Origin: Chinchilla lanigera
Lineage: Eukaryota; Chordata; Mammalia; Rodentia; Chinchillidae
Direction of reading: 5' to 3'
Length of the DNA: 64,000 bases
Assembly (NCBI RefSeq): GCF_000276665.1
Contig: NW_004955465.1
Span: 3,961,003 to 4,025,002, forward strand
The position numbers and the translations under genes are program-made. The notes below the pieces were generated by a model that saw nothing but the letters and a program-made list of their open reading frames with translations, did no database searches and was not told where the DNA came from. How positions within the stretch are numbered: position 1 is the first letter of the stretch; every line of letters starts with the position of its first letter. Of this stretch, positions 41,724 to 52,043 are shown in pieces.

Positions 41724-42004
41724 AAAAATTATTCTTGATATTTTTTCAAGAACAATAATAAGTCAGACTTTATTCAAGGAGGGCTACTCTACGGTAAAAA
41801 TGGGATATATTAGGCAAAAAGAAAACTCATATAACCCATCACTCTGTCATCCCTTGGTCCTGAGGTCCTGAGGTCCCGAGCTGATTTGCATTTCTCTCTC
41901 CATTTCTCATTATATTTGTTTTATGCAATGCCCGGGATCTTCAGCTGCACTTAGCAGGAGGACTAGGAGGAAGTACGTACACTGCTTCTTCCCAGAAGTG
42001 TAAA

Positions 42005-43560
42005 TCCTGATTGACTCCTTTTGTTTTAATAAGACTGTCACGCTCTTCAAATTTTCTCTCTCTTTTTTTTTTTCACTGCCCTATTTCTTATGAAGTTCTC
42101 CCCATTTCCATGACCTCCGTGGAAGAAACTGTACTGCGGTTCTCTGGGGATTTACACCCACCCTGTGGCACCCGGGCCAGCGCATTTCCTCTTATTTGCT
42201 CTGGCAGCTCATTCCAACAAGGATCCCTTCCTCTGGTCTCCCATCTGCATACTTTCCTTCAGTTTGGGGCCAGCCCACTTTTCTAAAAGAAACTGCCCTT
42301 TGACCCTCGCTTTCCTAAGAAAGTCTCCCATTCTTTCGCTTCCTCCGACCGCTAGTCTTCTTGAAAGCACTGTCTGTATTTTCCCTTCCACCCGCTCCGC
42401 CCTCATCTCTTGCCATACGTCTACTGACTTCGCCATCTATTGAAACCCCATTCTCAAAGGTCAGCAGTCACTTCTTGGTTGTCAAATCCGATGGCCTTTT
42501 CTCAGTTCGCGTCGACTTTCATCTCTCAGCGGCGTTTAGCACCACAGCCCTTTGGAAACTTTCTTTTTGGATTACGTGGCTTAGAATGATCCTCTCCCTT
42601 CCCCGTGCCTTTTCCTCCTACCGCTGTCTGGTCTTCAAGGTCCTACTCTCACTTTTCTTGTCTGTCTCCTTGAATTCCACAGCTTTGGCCACATGGTTGA
42701 TTCCAAAACTGTGTGTAGAGGATCTAATTTTTTTCAACTTCCGGTTCTGACTTCTTTCTCGGGCTTCGGTTTGACATTTACAAATGCCTTTCATTTGCGG
42801 CAAAATGTCCAGCCATCCCTGCAAAAGTAGTGCATGTAAAACCAAAATCTCCAAAATGTTTTCCTTTTTTCCTCCCAAATATTGGGCTTTGAATCCAGGG
42901 CCTTTGCACTGAGCTACATCCCCAGCTTTTATTTTTTTTCCTTTTGAAACAGGGTGTCACTAAAGTGTTATGCTGTCCACACTGGACTGGAACTTGTGAT
43001 CCTCCTGCTTCGGCCTCCTTGAGTATAAAACGCTCCTTCCTTAGCTCCCAATTTCTGCAGGGGAACCAGCCACCAAACTCTGGACTCCGTGTTGCTGTCT
43101 GCCACGGCCCACTTCCCACCAGTCAGCTTCTGCCTGAAATTCAACAATTTCCTGCTTTTACTCCTTTTTCATCCCCACTGCTTTCCCAGCTCAGGTAAAC
43201 TTGATCTGTTGCCTGGACCACCCAACAGCTCCCCAGTCGATCTCCTGGCTGCCAGTCTGCTTCTGGACTACTCCACTTTCCATATTGTGACCAGAGTAAT
43301 CTCCTTTCACTGGCTTCTCTTTTGGAACCAGTTCTCGGTAGGCACACAAGCCTTCCGTGATCCACCTCTACTTCCCTTTCCAGCAGTAATCCAACATCAT
43401 TTCCACTGAGGAACATTATGCTACTGCAAAAACTGAAATATTTATTGTTTCTGTCGTCCTAACTCTATTTCTCTTCCCTTCCCAGCACTGAAAGTAGAAA
43501 TGTGTATTCCTCCAGCCTTCTCCTCTACTTACTGTTCCTCTTTCTTACAGTTCTTATCAA
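42005..43560 (+). pseudogene. L2 LINE reverse-transcriptase remnant
   Basis: The plus-strand frame near 42480-42600 reads LVVKSDGLFSVRVDFHLSAAF, matching the L2 (CR1 clade) reverse-transcriptase segment whose family form is DLSAAFDTV. In the family this block contributes to target-primed reverse transcription; here the catalytic D is not preserved in that position and the frame is broken, so it is dead. Further L2 phrases (CTCCCCAGTCGATCTCC, ATATTGTGACCAGAGTAATC) run to about 43.4 kb, interrupted by a B1-dID at 42862-43035. The 129-codon frame 42361-42750 is this remnant, not a gene. Confidence 0.75.
42862..43035 (-). mobile_element. B1-dID dimeric SINE within L2
   Basis: dID reverse complement (ATTGGGCTTTGAATCCAGGG...GCACTGAGCTACATCCCC), an A/T linker, then old B1 reverse complement (CTTTTGAAACAGGGTGTCAC...TCGGCCTCCTTGAG). 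Confidence 0.8.
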
Positions 43561-43639
43561 TTTATAAGCTGTCTTAGGTATATGTATATAAGATTTTCTT
43601 CTAGACTGTCAGTTTTGGCTGGAATTGATCGATCATTGA

Positions 43640-43880
43640 TTGATTTACTGATTCATTCATTCATTCATTCATTTTACAGATTTCTAAGGCAAGTTAGGCT
43701 CTTTGTGAGGCACTGGGAGTGTGCTAATTAAAAACAAAACAAAACTTCTCATGAGTCTTAGAGCCCTGGGGTCCTTACTCTTTTTTATTGCTGGTCTGTT
43801 TTTATATTGTCTATATCAAGGCCAGGCACACAGTAAGGACTTCTTCTTACGTGAGTGAATGAACTAGCCAAGGGTGGAAG
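43640..43880. mobile_element. L2/MIR-like 3' ends and ATTC microsatellite
   Basis: ATTC repeats (about 43650-43672), CAAGTTAGGCTCTTTGTGAGGCACTGGG, and then CAAGGCCAGGCACACAGTAAGG...GTGAGTGAATGAAC. These are the familiar near-terminal phrases of L2/MIR elements, in different orientations, so two relics may abut. Confidence 0.5.
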
Positions 43881-44640
43881 ATAATAAAAATTATTAAAGT
43901 TGCAGAATGACTTGCTTTCAGCTTTCTGGGATTGAAGACTTTTTGATAAAAGAGAAAATAAGAATTAGGCAGCAGAAACAAAATATTGATTAGAAATAAA
44001 TGCAAATGCAGGAATGTATCATCTGGGTCTTTGGATCAGGGCTACAATGTAGCAGACACTTTGAACTTGTTTTGCAAATGATAGCAATATTTAAAGAGCT
44101 TCAGTTCTGAAAGATGTCTCCTTTTTTGGAAAGAATGAATAAAATCATGGCTATGGGAACTGTCTATTCCAACTAGCTCTACACACTTAATTTGAGACTT
44201 TTTAGCATAATACAGTATCTGTCTGTTTTTTTTTTTTCTTTTTACAGTCTGTTCCACTTATAAAGTGTGTCTTCTACTCACTGACATTTCTTTCCTTCAC
44301 TTTCTGAGTCTGAACAAAAGAATTGCTGGGAAAGGGAAACAGCGAACCAGGAAAGTGAATAGCATCTATGAATGCTGGCATTTTTTGTAAAGTCTGTGGA
44401 ATGTTGGCTTTTCACTCCTTGGATCTTACCAGTGTTGTTTCAGAGTTAACTCTAGAAATGTAAGGATTAAGCAAGCGCTTCTCTCATCCCCAGCCGTCAC
44501 ATTGCAGGCGCTTTCTCTGCTGCTTAGGCCACATCATCACATGCACTCCATTATCAGTGGACTACGAGAATAAAATGAAGTCATCCTGAATATTGAGTTT
44601 GCTCTTCATGCTGTCTTTTAATGTTTTAAGCTTCTAGGTG
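43880..44640. promoter_or_regulatory. Candidate conserved non-coding element
   Basis: Repeat-free AT-leaning block, with GAAATAAATGCAAATGCAGG (octamer-like ATGCAAAT on one strand), GCAAATGATAGC, CACTTAATTTGAGAC and CTATGAATGCTGGC. Texture suggests possible constraint. Confidence 0.33.
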
Positions 44641-44879
44641 TTTCATTAATTTTTTTTTTTTTTAAAATTCTCATATACAACTCCTTTCAAGTGCCCTGAA
44701 AGTTTCAAGAATCCCTAGCTAGGTTCCTTTTTGATAGTGACTCATTTCTAAAAAGTGTTAAGGACTTTGAGGCTTTGATGAATTCCTAATAAATGGCATC
44801 TCAGCCTACACACGGTGATGTGCTTTGTCTCATGGAGACAAATGATTGCTGCAAAGGTAAAAATATACTTGTTCTGTAG

Positions 44880-44975
44880 GCATGCGCAGTGTAGGCAGGT
44901 AGTGGGCCCTGAACTCGGGACTCTGAGCAAGCTAAGTACCCCTTCTACCAATGAACTATACTGCTAGCTCAAAAC
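44880..44975 (-). mobile_element. Degraded tRNA-derived SINE
   Basis: GGGCCCTGAACTCGGGAC, GCAAGCTAAGTACCCCTTC and TACCAATGAACTATACTG: very diverged reverse-complement dID/ID-like sequence. Confidence 0.5.
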
Positions 44976-45249
44976 ATATTTTACCTCTTTCTCTAGTGGG
45001 AGATTGGCGGTTACTTGTGCTATCATCCCAGGATTTTACCTGCAAATCTTCATGGATTGAGATGGCCTCTGGAGTCCCTGGCAGACAGTATATTCTAGAA
45101 GAGGGACTCCCCAGGCAATACCAGAAAGCTCTGGTGCTGCATTCTGTCGGGACCCTTTAGTGGACTTGGCCTTGGTGTGGGGTGGTAAGAAAGATCAACT
45201 GCCTACTTTCCTTTCTCATCTCCTTCCTTAAAGACCTGATGTGTAAGTG

Positions 45250-45345
45250 GCCAGGGATATAGCTTAATGGTACAGTGTCTGCCTGGTAGGTGCAAAATCC
45301 TGAGTTCAATTCCTGATACAAAAATTAAAAAAAAAAAAAAGAACT
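45250..45345 (+). mobile_element. ID-like SINE, older copy
   Basis: GGCCAGGGATATAGCTTAATGG, GTGTCTGCCTGGTAGG, TGAGTTCAATTCCTGATAC and an A-run. CTGATGTGTAA occurs on both sides (45236-45246 and shortly after 45340), consistent with a target duplication. Confidence 0.88.
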
Positions 45346-45565
45346 GATGTGTAATAATTAAGACTTGGTGGTAGAAAAGAGACCCAAGTTTCCTGAAGTA
45401 ATGGAATGAATATTGTAGGGAAATTTTTCCAGTAGTCATTTATCCTGGCATCTGACTTTTGTTTGGTCTGTTTCTGATAAAGGACTCAGGAAGACCTTTA
45501 TTTGGAAAAGGGGAATAGAAGCACCATCTAACCTGCAAATTGTGTTCATGTGCATGACAGATTTG
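45346..45565. other. Low-repeat interval, nothing recognised
   Basis: No repeat or gene recognised. Confidence 0.25.
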
Positions 45566-46330
45566 ATTTCAATACCGATTTATTTATATTTTAATATTAA
45601 GAAAAAGGAAGGCGATATGAGAAAGGAGTTTCTGAGAACACGTAACGTAAGGAAGTTGGTTAGTTACACCGCTCAGCAGAGCAACTTTTGCAAAAAAACA
45701 AAATGGCAGCTGGTTCTGAGGTTTCCTGGACACATAACAGCCCACATGCCAGAAACCAAAAAATTCTATTTAAGCAATTTTCCCCTCTCTATAGGAACTG
45801 AGCCTGTCAGCAGCATAAACACTTGCAATCCTGCCCTGCCTAGGATACATGTGCTATCGAAAAGGGAGGTGTTAATTGCTGTGCTAATTACAACGTGATT
45901 GCTTTGCACTTGTTTTGCACTTGTAGGTGATTAAATTTTTAACGAAGCATATTACTTGGCACTGTTAGCACAGTTAACACATTTCTCTCCCTCTCCCTCT
46001 CTCTTTTTTTATGCCTTGGGAGAAGTCCCGCTCTGCAGACCCTTCCCTGGCTCTGATGTGCCGTTGCGTTTGGAAGCAGCCTCTGCTGAAGCTGTCGGTT
46101 ACAGGACTCCAGCTTCCTGCTTGGGAAAGAGCAGCAGCGGATCATAATCATACCCAGCGTGATGGCACTGGCCAGATGCGAACGCAGAATCCACAAAGGT
46201 ATTAGCTAAAAATTAGGCAGCACTGCCAATGCTGGTTTCCAGGCTTCATTTAAAAACTACAGTGACTCCAGCCAGTCAAGCGACGGTGTGAAGGGTTTAG
46301 CGGGAAGGCAAAGAGATGACAGCAAGTTCC
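45566..46330. promoter_or_regulatory. Candidate conserved non-coding element, homeobox-like core
   Basis: A long repeat-free block. Its densest part is 45866-45965, with GTGTTAATTGCTGTGCTAATTAC (ATTA pairs), GTGATTGC, two adjacent TTGCACTTG repeats, GTGATTAAATTTTTAACG and GCACTGTTAGCACAGTTAAC. The GC-richer 46010-46200 follows without break. Frames of up to 118 codons have no recognisable domain. Candidate enhancer only. Confidence 0.42.
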
Positions 46331-47100
46331 ATGTGATTTATTTCTGCTTTGCAGCCCACATTCCCCACTGAACCGGAGCACGGAAATGTGCATCTGTTAC
46401 ATGGGCAGCCTTCTACCTCCTGGTTCCTGCTGCGCAGCAGGCTGCAGTCCTCGAGGAAGCTGGATTTGGTATTGGCGGCCAGTGCGTGTGGGTTGGCTGT
46501 CTTTCTTGTTTTCCCAGGCAGTCTTATTCTCAAGGGTGAAGATAAGAGAAGATCTGCACAAGTCTGGAGGGTTCCTACCCTGAGAGTAGAGGGTTAGAGA
46601 AACGGCATGTAGCTAACCTGCCTTTAATGATGTACATTAGGAGACAAACACATACACAACCAGAGAAATCCAGCATCCAACTTTTTATGACTCCACTCTC
46701 CTGACTTGGTACTTTTTGCAGCAAAGGGCCTGGGATGATGGTGTTAGGAGAACTGAGTGAACAAAAGAAGCAAATGAACCAGATAGAATGCGAAAGACCT
46801 GCTTGTCATCCGTGGTTTCTGCTGGCAACTGTTCTTGGCAGCTGTTTGTCTACTCATGGGCTGATTAGGGCAAAGGGGTGAAAGTGATTCTAGGGAGGAA
46901 AACAAATTCTTCAGAGGCCAAGAGTTAAGATTCAGTTTCTGAACCAGAATAGATGCATTTTAGCCCCAGTCAGGCCCTTCTGTAAACTTTATCCATCTGG
47001 AGGAGAAGTGCTGTCCCTATCCTGTGTGTAGTTTATGGGACTATATATTCGTCGGGAGTGCGGCATGAGGAAGAGCTGCACAAACCAAATATAAGGAGAC
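46331..47100. other. Low-repeat interval, no gene recognised
   Basis: No confident repeat. Frames at 46349-46597 (82 codons) and 46297-46533 on the minus strand (78 codons) have no recognisable domain. The 46370-46600 part looks single copy and could belong to the block upstream. Confidence 0.3.
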
Positions 47101-47105
47101 AAATG

Positions 47106-47270
47106 AGCCAGGCATGGTGGCACACCGAGTGGAGGGGGAGGCAGAGACAGGAGGATCACATATTCCAGCCCAGCTGGGGCAATTTAACGACTTAGTAAGA
47201 CTCTGTCTCAAAATAAAATGGCTGGGGATGTAGCCCAGTGTGAAGGCCATGTGTTTAATCCCCAATACTG
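47106..47270 (+). mobile_element. B1-dID dimeric SINE
   Basis: GCCAGGCATGGTGGCACACCGAG, then the B1 core to AAGACTCTGTCTCA, an AAATAAAATGG linker, then GCTGGGGATGTAGCCCAGTGTG and the ending TTTAATCCCCAATACTG (dID with A and B boxes). Confidence 0.9.
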
Positions 47271-47271
47271 C

Positions 47272-47302
47272 ACAGAGAGAGAGAAGAGAGAGAGGGAGAG
47301 AA
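47272..47302. repeat. GAGA simple repeat
   Basis: Purine tract AGAGAGAGAG with AGAGGGAG, attached to the tail of the preceding SINE. Confidence 0.85.
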
Positions 47303-47449
47303 AGTCATAGTTTGGGGTTTTTTGCAAAGGGAACAATATAATACAGGACACATATTTTATAAGATTATTTATAATAGTCACCCAAAAAATGATACACAAA
47401 AGAGTGCAGGAAATCTGTCCACACACTAAAGACCAGAGAATACAATCAA

Positions 47450-48180
47450 GGGCCTGGATCCCATGGAAATGTCCAGCATGAGTCCAGCTGAAGACCTAGA
47501 GCCCATAACAATGCCTCCCATGAATCCAGCTGGAGGCCTAGAGCCCATGACAATGTCTCATGCAGGCCTGTTTCATGAATCTGTGTTAGAAGGCCCAAAG
47601 GTCAGTGGTGGAATCTGCTGTGCCAGCAGGCTGAGGGATCTGTGCTGGAGCCAGGAAGTGACGTTGAAAGTAAGAACCAGAGCTCCCCTGAGAAGTGCCA
47701 CAGCCATTCTCAGCAACAGTGAGGTCCTAAGCTCCTCCAATGATCAGGACAGGCGAGGTCCTATCAGGAAAGCCAACGCAACAAGCTTCTCCAGGAGACT
47801 GAGCAGTGCACCATCTTCCCCTCTGGAGCCAGGAAGCGATGCTCAGACTGAGGACCAGAGCTCCCCCAAAGTGAGCCGAAGCCATTCTCAGCGACAAGGT
47901 CCTGAGCTCCTTGGAGGATGAAAACAGCCAAGTTCATCAGAAAAGCCAGCATGACGAGCTCCTCCAAGGAAACCAACAGCTCCTTACAGCTTCTATCTGA
48001 TTCCACAGGCTCCCAACAGCTTCTACCAGCTCCAAGAGCCTCTCTCTGTTCCCAACAGCCTCACTGCTTCTTCTCCAGTTCTGCCTCTTATGCTGCTGGC
48101 AACAATCCTCAGGTGGGCCTCCCATACCCAGCACCACGCTTACTCACTTCAGCTGTTATAAACTGACCACCAGTTGTCAG
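47450..48180 (+). repeat. Unclassified module with nested tandem repeats
   Basis: Two adjacent 42-base units (from about 47467 and 47509, each carrying a CCAGCTG...CCTAGAGCCCAT core) are followed by two 178-base units starting CTGGAGCCAGGAAG at 47645 and 47823. A third, weaker 14-residue repeat may precede the larger units. The 152-codon frame 47463-47921 reads through, but the 178-base unit is not a multiple of three and the two copies are read in different frames, arguing against a conserved protein. It does not match a family I can name. Possible LINE 5' UTR monomers or LTR-like sequence. Confidence 0.55.
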
Positions 48181-48244
48181 TCCACCATAGAGAGAAAGGG
48201 AGAGAGATCTATTGAAATCACTGAAGAGACTACATACTGTGTGT

Positions 48245-48405
48245 GACATTACCAAGGATTTAAAATCTTCTGTGTGTGGCGGAGAGGGGAGGGAGGAGAA
48301 CGGGAAGTAAGGGGGATCAAGATGCTGTGGTGTATGGACCAGTTCCCTAACATGAATGTATTTATAATGTATCGCAAATATGTACTAATCATTTTTTAAA
48401 ATGGA
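48245..48405 (+). mobile_element. L1 G-rich 3' UTR fragment
   Basis: GTGGCGGAGAGGGGAGGGAGG..., GATCAAGATGCTGTGGTG and TATCGCAAATATGTACTAATC parallel the L1 3' UTRs at 20.65-20.80 and 41.43-41.72 kb, including the GCAAAYATGTACTA terminal phrase. It follows the unclassified module within about 65 bases. Confidence 0.65.
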
Positions 48406-49010
48406 AGCAATTTTTGTATTGCTAGTGCCTCTACTAGGATATTATCTCTTATGATATAAAAATTAATTCCATTTTTAAATGTCAGTTTTGTGATATCCTT
48501 CCATTAAGAGAAAACCTTTCCTATTCTAATGGACTATTGGCTAGCATTTCTCTTTCTCTGCTTTTGACTAATGAGTTTAATTACTTCCATTTGCAAACTC
48601 CACCCTTCCCATCAACTTTGTATGTAAGATGTATCTATTGACTTCCTGGGTTTCCCCGGCCATTACTGTGATAAAGCAGATGAATGGGGGAAACTGCTGT
48701 TATAGTTTCTTCAGAAATGGTCCCCCAATCAAAAGTATTCCACTTTCTTCTTTCCCGGAACAAAGAATTGGATGAGACAAGTCGAGGTGCCAACAAATTT
48801 ATTTGAAAAAGTGCAAGGTAAAGAGTAGGGAGAAACTAGCTCTGCAGTGCAAACTTGAGCTCAACAGTGTCTGGGAAACACCGTACAAGGTACTGCATGA
48901 ATCACCTAGGACAGCAACTTTCCATTGTGTCCGGACCTTTTTATACCGTCCACATCTCATAGGATCTCTCAGGAAGTTTTACATACAGGTCCTCGTTTAT
49001 GTACAGGTCC
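48406..49010. other. Low-repeat interval, no gene recognised
   Basis: No confident repeat or gene. The 48420-48680 part (AATTAATTCCATTTTTAAATG, GAGTTTAATTACTTCC) may be conserved non-coding DNA. Confidence 0.28.
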
Positions 49011-49024
49011 TCCTTGCCCTGATC

Positions 49025-49112
49025 TTTTTTTTTTTTTTTTGTACCGGGAATGGAACTCAGAACCTTACTCTTGCCAGGCAGGCACCTGTGCCGCTGAGCT
49101 ATATCCGCAGCG
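49025..49112 (-). mobile_element. ID-like SINE
   Basis: A T-run, GTACCGGGAATGGAACTCAG, GGCACCTGTGCCGCTGAGC and TATATCCGCAGCGCC. Flanks GCCCTGATCTT and GCCCTGGAATCTT suggest a diverged target duplication. Confidence 0.88.
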
Positions 49113-50310
49113 CCCTGGAATCTTGTGATTGACAGGTCGCACTCATTTCCCCAGCCAGCTTTGCCACGCTGGCTCCTATATCGCTGCTCCTGAGCGTATT
49201 TTAGCGCGTCAAATCCGTATGCAAGGGAAAGGAAAGGCAGGGAGGCCAGCATTTCCATATATGACCATCGACGTCCATTTCCTAGAAGAGCACTAAAGAA
49301 TGGCAAAAAATGAATTACGAGCACGTGTGACGGAAGCCAAGTGACCCAAACAGCTCCATAGGATTCATTCAACAAAATTTGAATTTGAGATTTAAAAAAT
49401 ATTTTTAGGTCAACCAGTGTGTCCAGGTTCCTCTGGATTGACCATCTGTTTGGAGAATTCAGATCAATGTTTTCGTTGAATTTTATTCTTTAACTTCCAC
49501 CTTCACAAGAGACTGCCAATCTGTCAGCTTTTCAGCAAAGCCTTACTCTTCCCTGAATCCATTTTGCCTTTTAAAATCTCCTTTCTCTTTCTCTCCCGGT
49601 TCCGATTCTCCAGCCGGTTTCCTCCCCTGCTCCTACTTCGCTGCCCTTTCTGCTACTGCTCATGGGGGAGTCCTACCCAGGGGCCCCCAGCCAGCATGTG
49701 GACGCCAAGCTGAAACCGGTAGGAGCAGAATCAGCCGCCAGCACTGCTGGGAAATTCAAGGTTCTGGGGCCTTAACAGCGCTCAGGCTTTCCGTCTGTTT
49801 GATTTGGTTTTGAAGCCAGTTAGTTAAAAAATTTGTTTTAAATCCCTAATCAAATGCTAAATCCCAAAACACTTTTTGTTTTGTTTCATCAGCATGCTAA
49901 GCCTGAAGCTTTCTCTGTTGAGGGAGACAGAGAGGGTGCACGCAGCCCGAGCTATGGGCTATCTGAGAAGGTGCGTGAGGATATCCGGGCACACGTACCT
50001 TCCCCAGAGAACCACTCCAGGGCTGGGCGCTGAGCCCCTCAGTCTCCACGTGGCTACAGAGAAGTCAATTCTACGAAGTTTCCAGAGGCGCCCTGGACAT
50101 GCTGAAAGGCACAGAGTTCATCAGTGAAAAGGGCGGAGTCCTCAGAGAGACAGCGGCCGTCTGTCTTTGTGGATTATATTCAGACACTGCTGCTTCAGTC
50201 TGCTCACTTTTTTCCCCGAAAGACTTACATTTTTGTCATCGTACAGGCTGTTTTCTTTCTCATCTCACCTTAAAACCAAGCCATTGCGTCAAGAAATAGT
50301 TTTAAGATTT
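49113..50310. promoter_or_regulatory. Repeat-free interval, partly conserved-looking
   Basis: No repeats recognised. The 49560-49880 part is cleaner and mixes a GC stretch (CCCAGCCAGCATGTGGACGCC) with AT-rich GTTAGTTAAAAAATTTG and CCCTAATCAAATGC, compatible with a conserved element. The 83-codon frame at 49876-50127 has no recognised domain. Confidence 0.3.
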
Positions 50311-50317
50311 TGATCAA

Positions 50318-50640
50318 GCATTTAGGTTGACTATCAGTAATCTGAAAATCCAAAATTTGAAATACTCCAAAGTTGGAAACTCCTGGTGCACCCACATGTG
50401 CCCACACGTGGAACATTCTACGCTTCACCCCATGTGACCAATGGCAGTCAGTATGCGGGGACACTAAAATATTATCTAAAACCACCTTCAGGCTAAGTGT
50501 GTAAGGTTCATGACACATACTCAATTTTGTATTTAAATTATCTCACTGTTTAGATACAAATATTCCAAAAATCTGAAAACAATCTAAAACCTGGATCACT
50601 CCTGAACCCACGCCTTTCAGATAAGGGATCCTCCACCTGT
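50318..50640. mobile_element. DNA-transposon relic (Tigger/MER type)
   Basis: GGTTGACTATCAGTAATCTG, AAAATCCAAAATTTGAAATAC, GGAACATTCTACGC, CACCTTCAGGCTAAGTGTG, AAATATTCCAAAAATCTG and CAGATAAGGGATCCTCCACC follow the order of a common mammalian Tigger-like non-autonomous element. It is distinct from the 4928/15884 family. Confidence 0.68.
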
Positions 50641-50703
50641 CCAAGATCTTAAGCAAGATTACAGCTGGGGTAAATAGCAGGCGTTTAGTAAATGCTGACT
50701 CTT

Positions 50704-50803
50704 TTTTGTTGTTTTTTGTTCTTTTTTCCAGTACCGGGAATTGAACTCATGACCTTGCACTTGCCAGGCAGGCGCTGTGCCACTGAGCTAAATCCCCAGC
50801 CCC
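50704..50803 (-). mobile_element. ID-like SINE with exact 17-base target-site duplication
   Basis: A T-rich head, CAGTACCGGGAATTGAACTC, GGCGCTGTGCCACTGAGC and AAATCCCCAGCCCC. AGTAAATGCTGACTCTT flanks it exactly (50687-50703 and 50804-50820). Confidence 0.95.
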
Positions 50804-50820
50804 AGTAAATGCTGACTCTT

Positions 50821-52040
50821 ACCGATATAACATAGCTTTCTGTTTTTAAAAAAACTCTTTTGTTATAAATATTGTAAATGCAGAAAAATAAGGAGAATAC
50901 TGACTCTTTACATTCTAGAAATTCTGACTGCTTCTAAGCAGTCCACTTTTATTCCAGAGAGAGGAGACAGTAGGTCAGTTTTGAACTGAATTCTGTGCAC
51001 CGGGATCTGTGGGTAAATAATACAACACAAACAAAGGGAAGGCCGTCCTTGAGTAGAACACATGGTGGAGAGAAAAGATCATTGCTTTCGTTTTCATCGT
51101 AATGAAAACCTCTAGGTGTGAGCGAAAGAGCTGATTCATTTCCCATCCACTTGGATCCTATTCCAAGGTCCCTTGTCTGATATTCCAACATACTGAGAGA
51201 GGAGGGGTGGTTACTGACTTAGATCCCGGAGGTGAGAGGCATGGGTCTGACCCACCTGTCCCTCTCATTGAAAAACCTAAGCCTTTCTTTCCTCATCTGA
51301 AAAAAAACTGACCAAATACTATTACCTGTCTTGGAAATTTTGTTTAGAAAGTTAAACAGAGTACTTGATACCATACACTGTTTTCCGTTGGTTCAGAGCC
51401 TCACAAGTTAACATCTCTGAAAGATATCTTGATTTAATTAGGAGCATTTTCTTTCCTGGCATTCCCAAAATAATGGCGAGTCTTCCAATGGGTGGAGTGT
51501 TAGATTCCGCCCATGAAGTGTTGTAGCAACTGCTTAATGAATATTAGAAATCAGGACAATGAGGAATGTAGCATTTCCTTAATTCACTTAAATTGAACTT
51601 TTTTATCTTAGAAACTTTGCTCTGTTTCTTTTTGTCTTTGGAGAACTATGTGATGTTGGGTTAGAATTTTAACATAGGTTGAGATTCAGTTTCAGATTTA
51701 CACAAAATGTTGCTGTCGTCTAGTGTTAAAGTCCTAACATGTGATTGGCTCTTTGAGGGCAGTGAAGGAGAAGACCTAAGGAAGAGTGCAAGAATGTGCT
51801 CGCAAGGACAAAGGACACAAACCACTCCGCCTCCATGAAGCCAACAATTCTTTCATACTACTTCTGGGGCATGGCCAGGACCTCAGGCCATCAGAAGGAG
51901 TGTGCTGGACAGAAGCACCTGGCCTCCTCTTTGCTCAGGCAATATGTATGTGGTTCTGGGAAAATTCTACTCCAGGACTGTCTAGAAGTTCAGCAAAGAA
52001 GGATGATGAAGTGCGCAAGAGGATTTCTATAGAAAGAGTT
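50821..52040. other. Low-repeat interval, no gene recognised
   Basis: No confident repeat. Frames at 50949-51191 (minus) and 51786-52139 (plus, ending inside a B1-dID) have no recognised domain. Confidence 0.28.
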
Positions 52041-52043
52041 GAA

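Larger units (their letters stand above)
38095..41736 (-). mobile_element. Long old L1M element, antisense, with several insertions
   Basis: Reading on the plus strand gives the antisense L1M order. The 3' UTR relic (GTGATCACCAAACTG) comes first, then GGGGCTATCATGAATAAAGC, CCCAACTGCTTTCCAGTG, TTTTACATTTCCACCAGG, GTCTTTTGCTCACATTC, TCAGATGTGTGGTCTGC, CATTTTGAGTTGATTTC and later ORF2 to about 41380. It is interrupted by SINEs at 38769, 39215, 40503 and 40737, an MLT1-type LTR at 39497 and an L1 3' UTR at 41393. The reading frame is destroyed. Confidence 0.85.

Noticed and set aside
42361..42750. 129-codon frame as a host gene
   Set aside because: It contains the L2 reverse-transcriptase phrase SAAF with surrounding LINE sequence; a dead LINE remnant.
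47463..47921. 152-codon frame as a real protein
   Set aside because: It overlaps a tandemly repeated module whose 178-base unit is not a multiple of three, so the two copies are translated in different frames; no domain recognised.
49560..49780. CpG island promoter
   Set aside because: CpG count and GC content rise only modestly and no start-site signals are visible.
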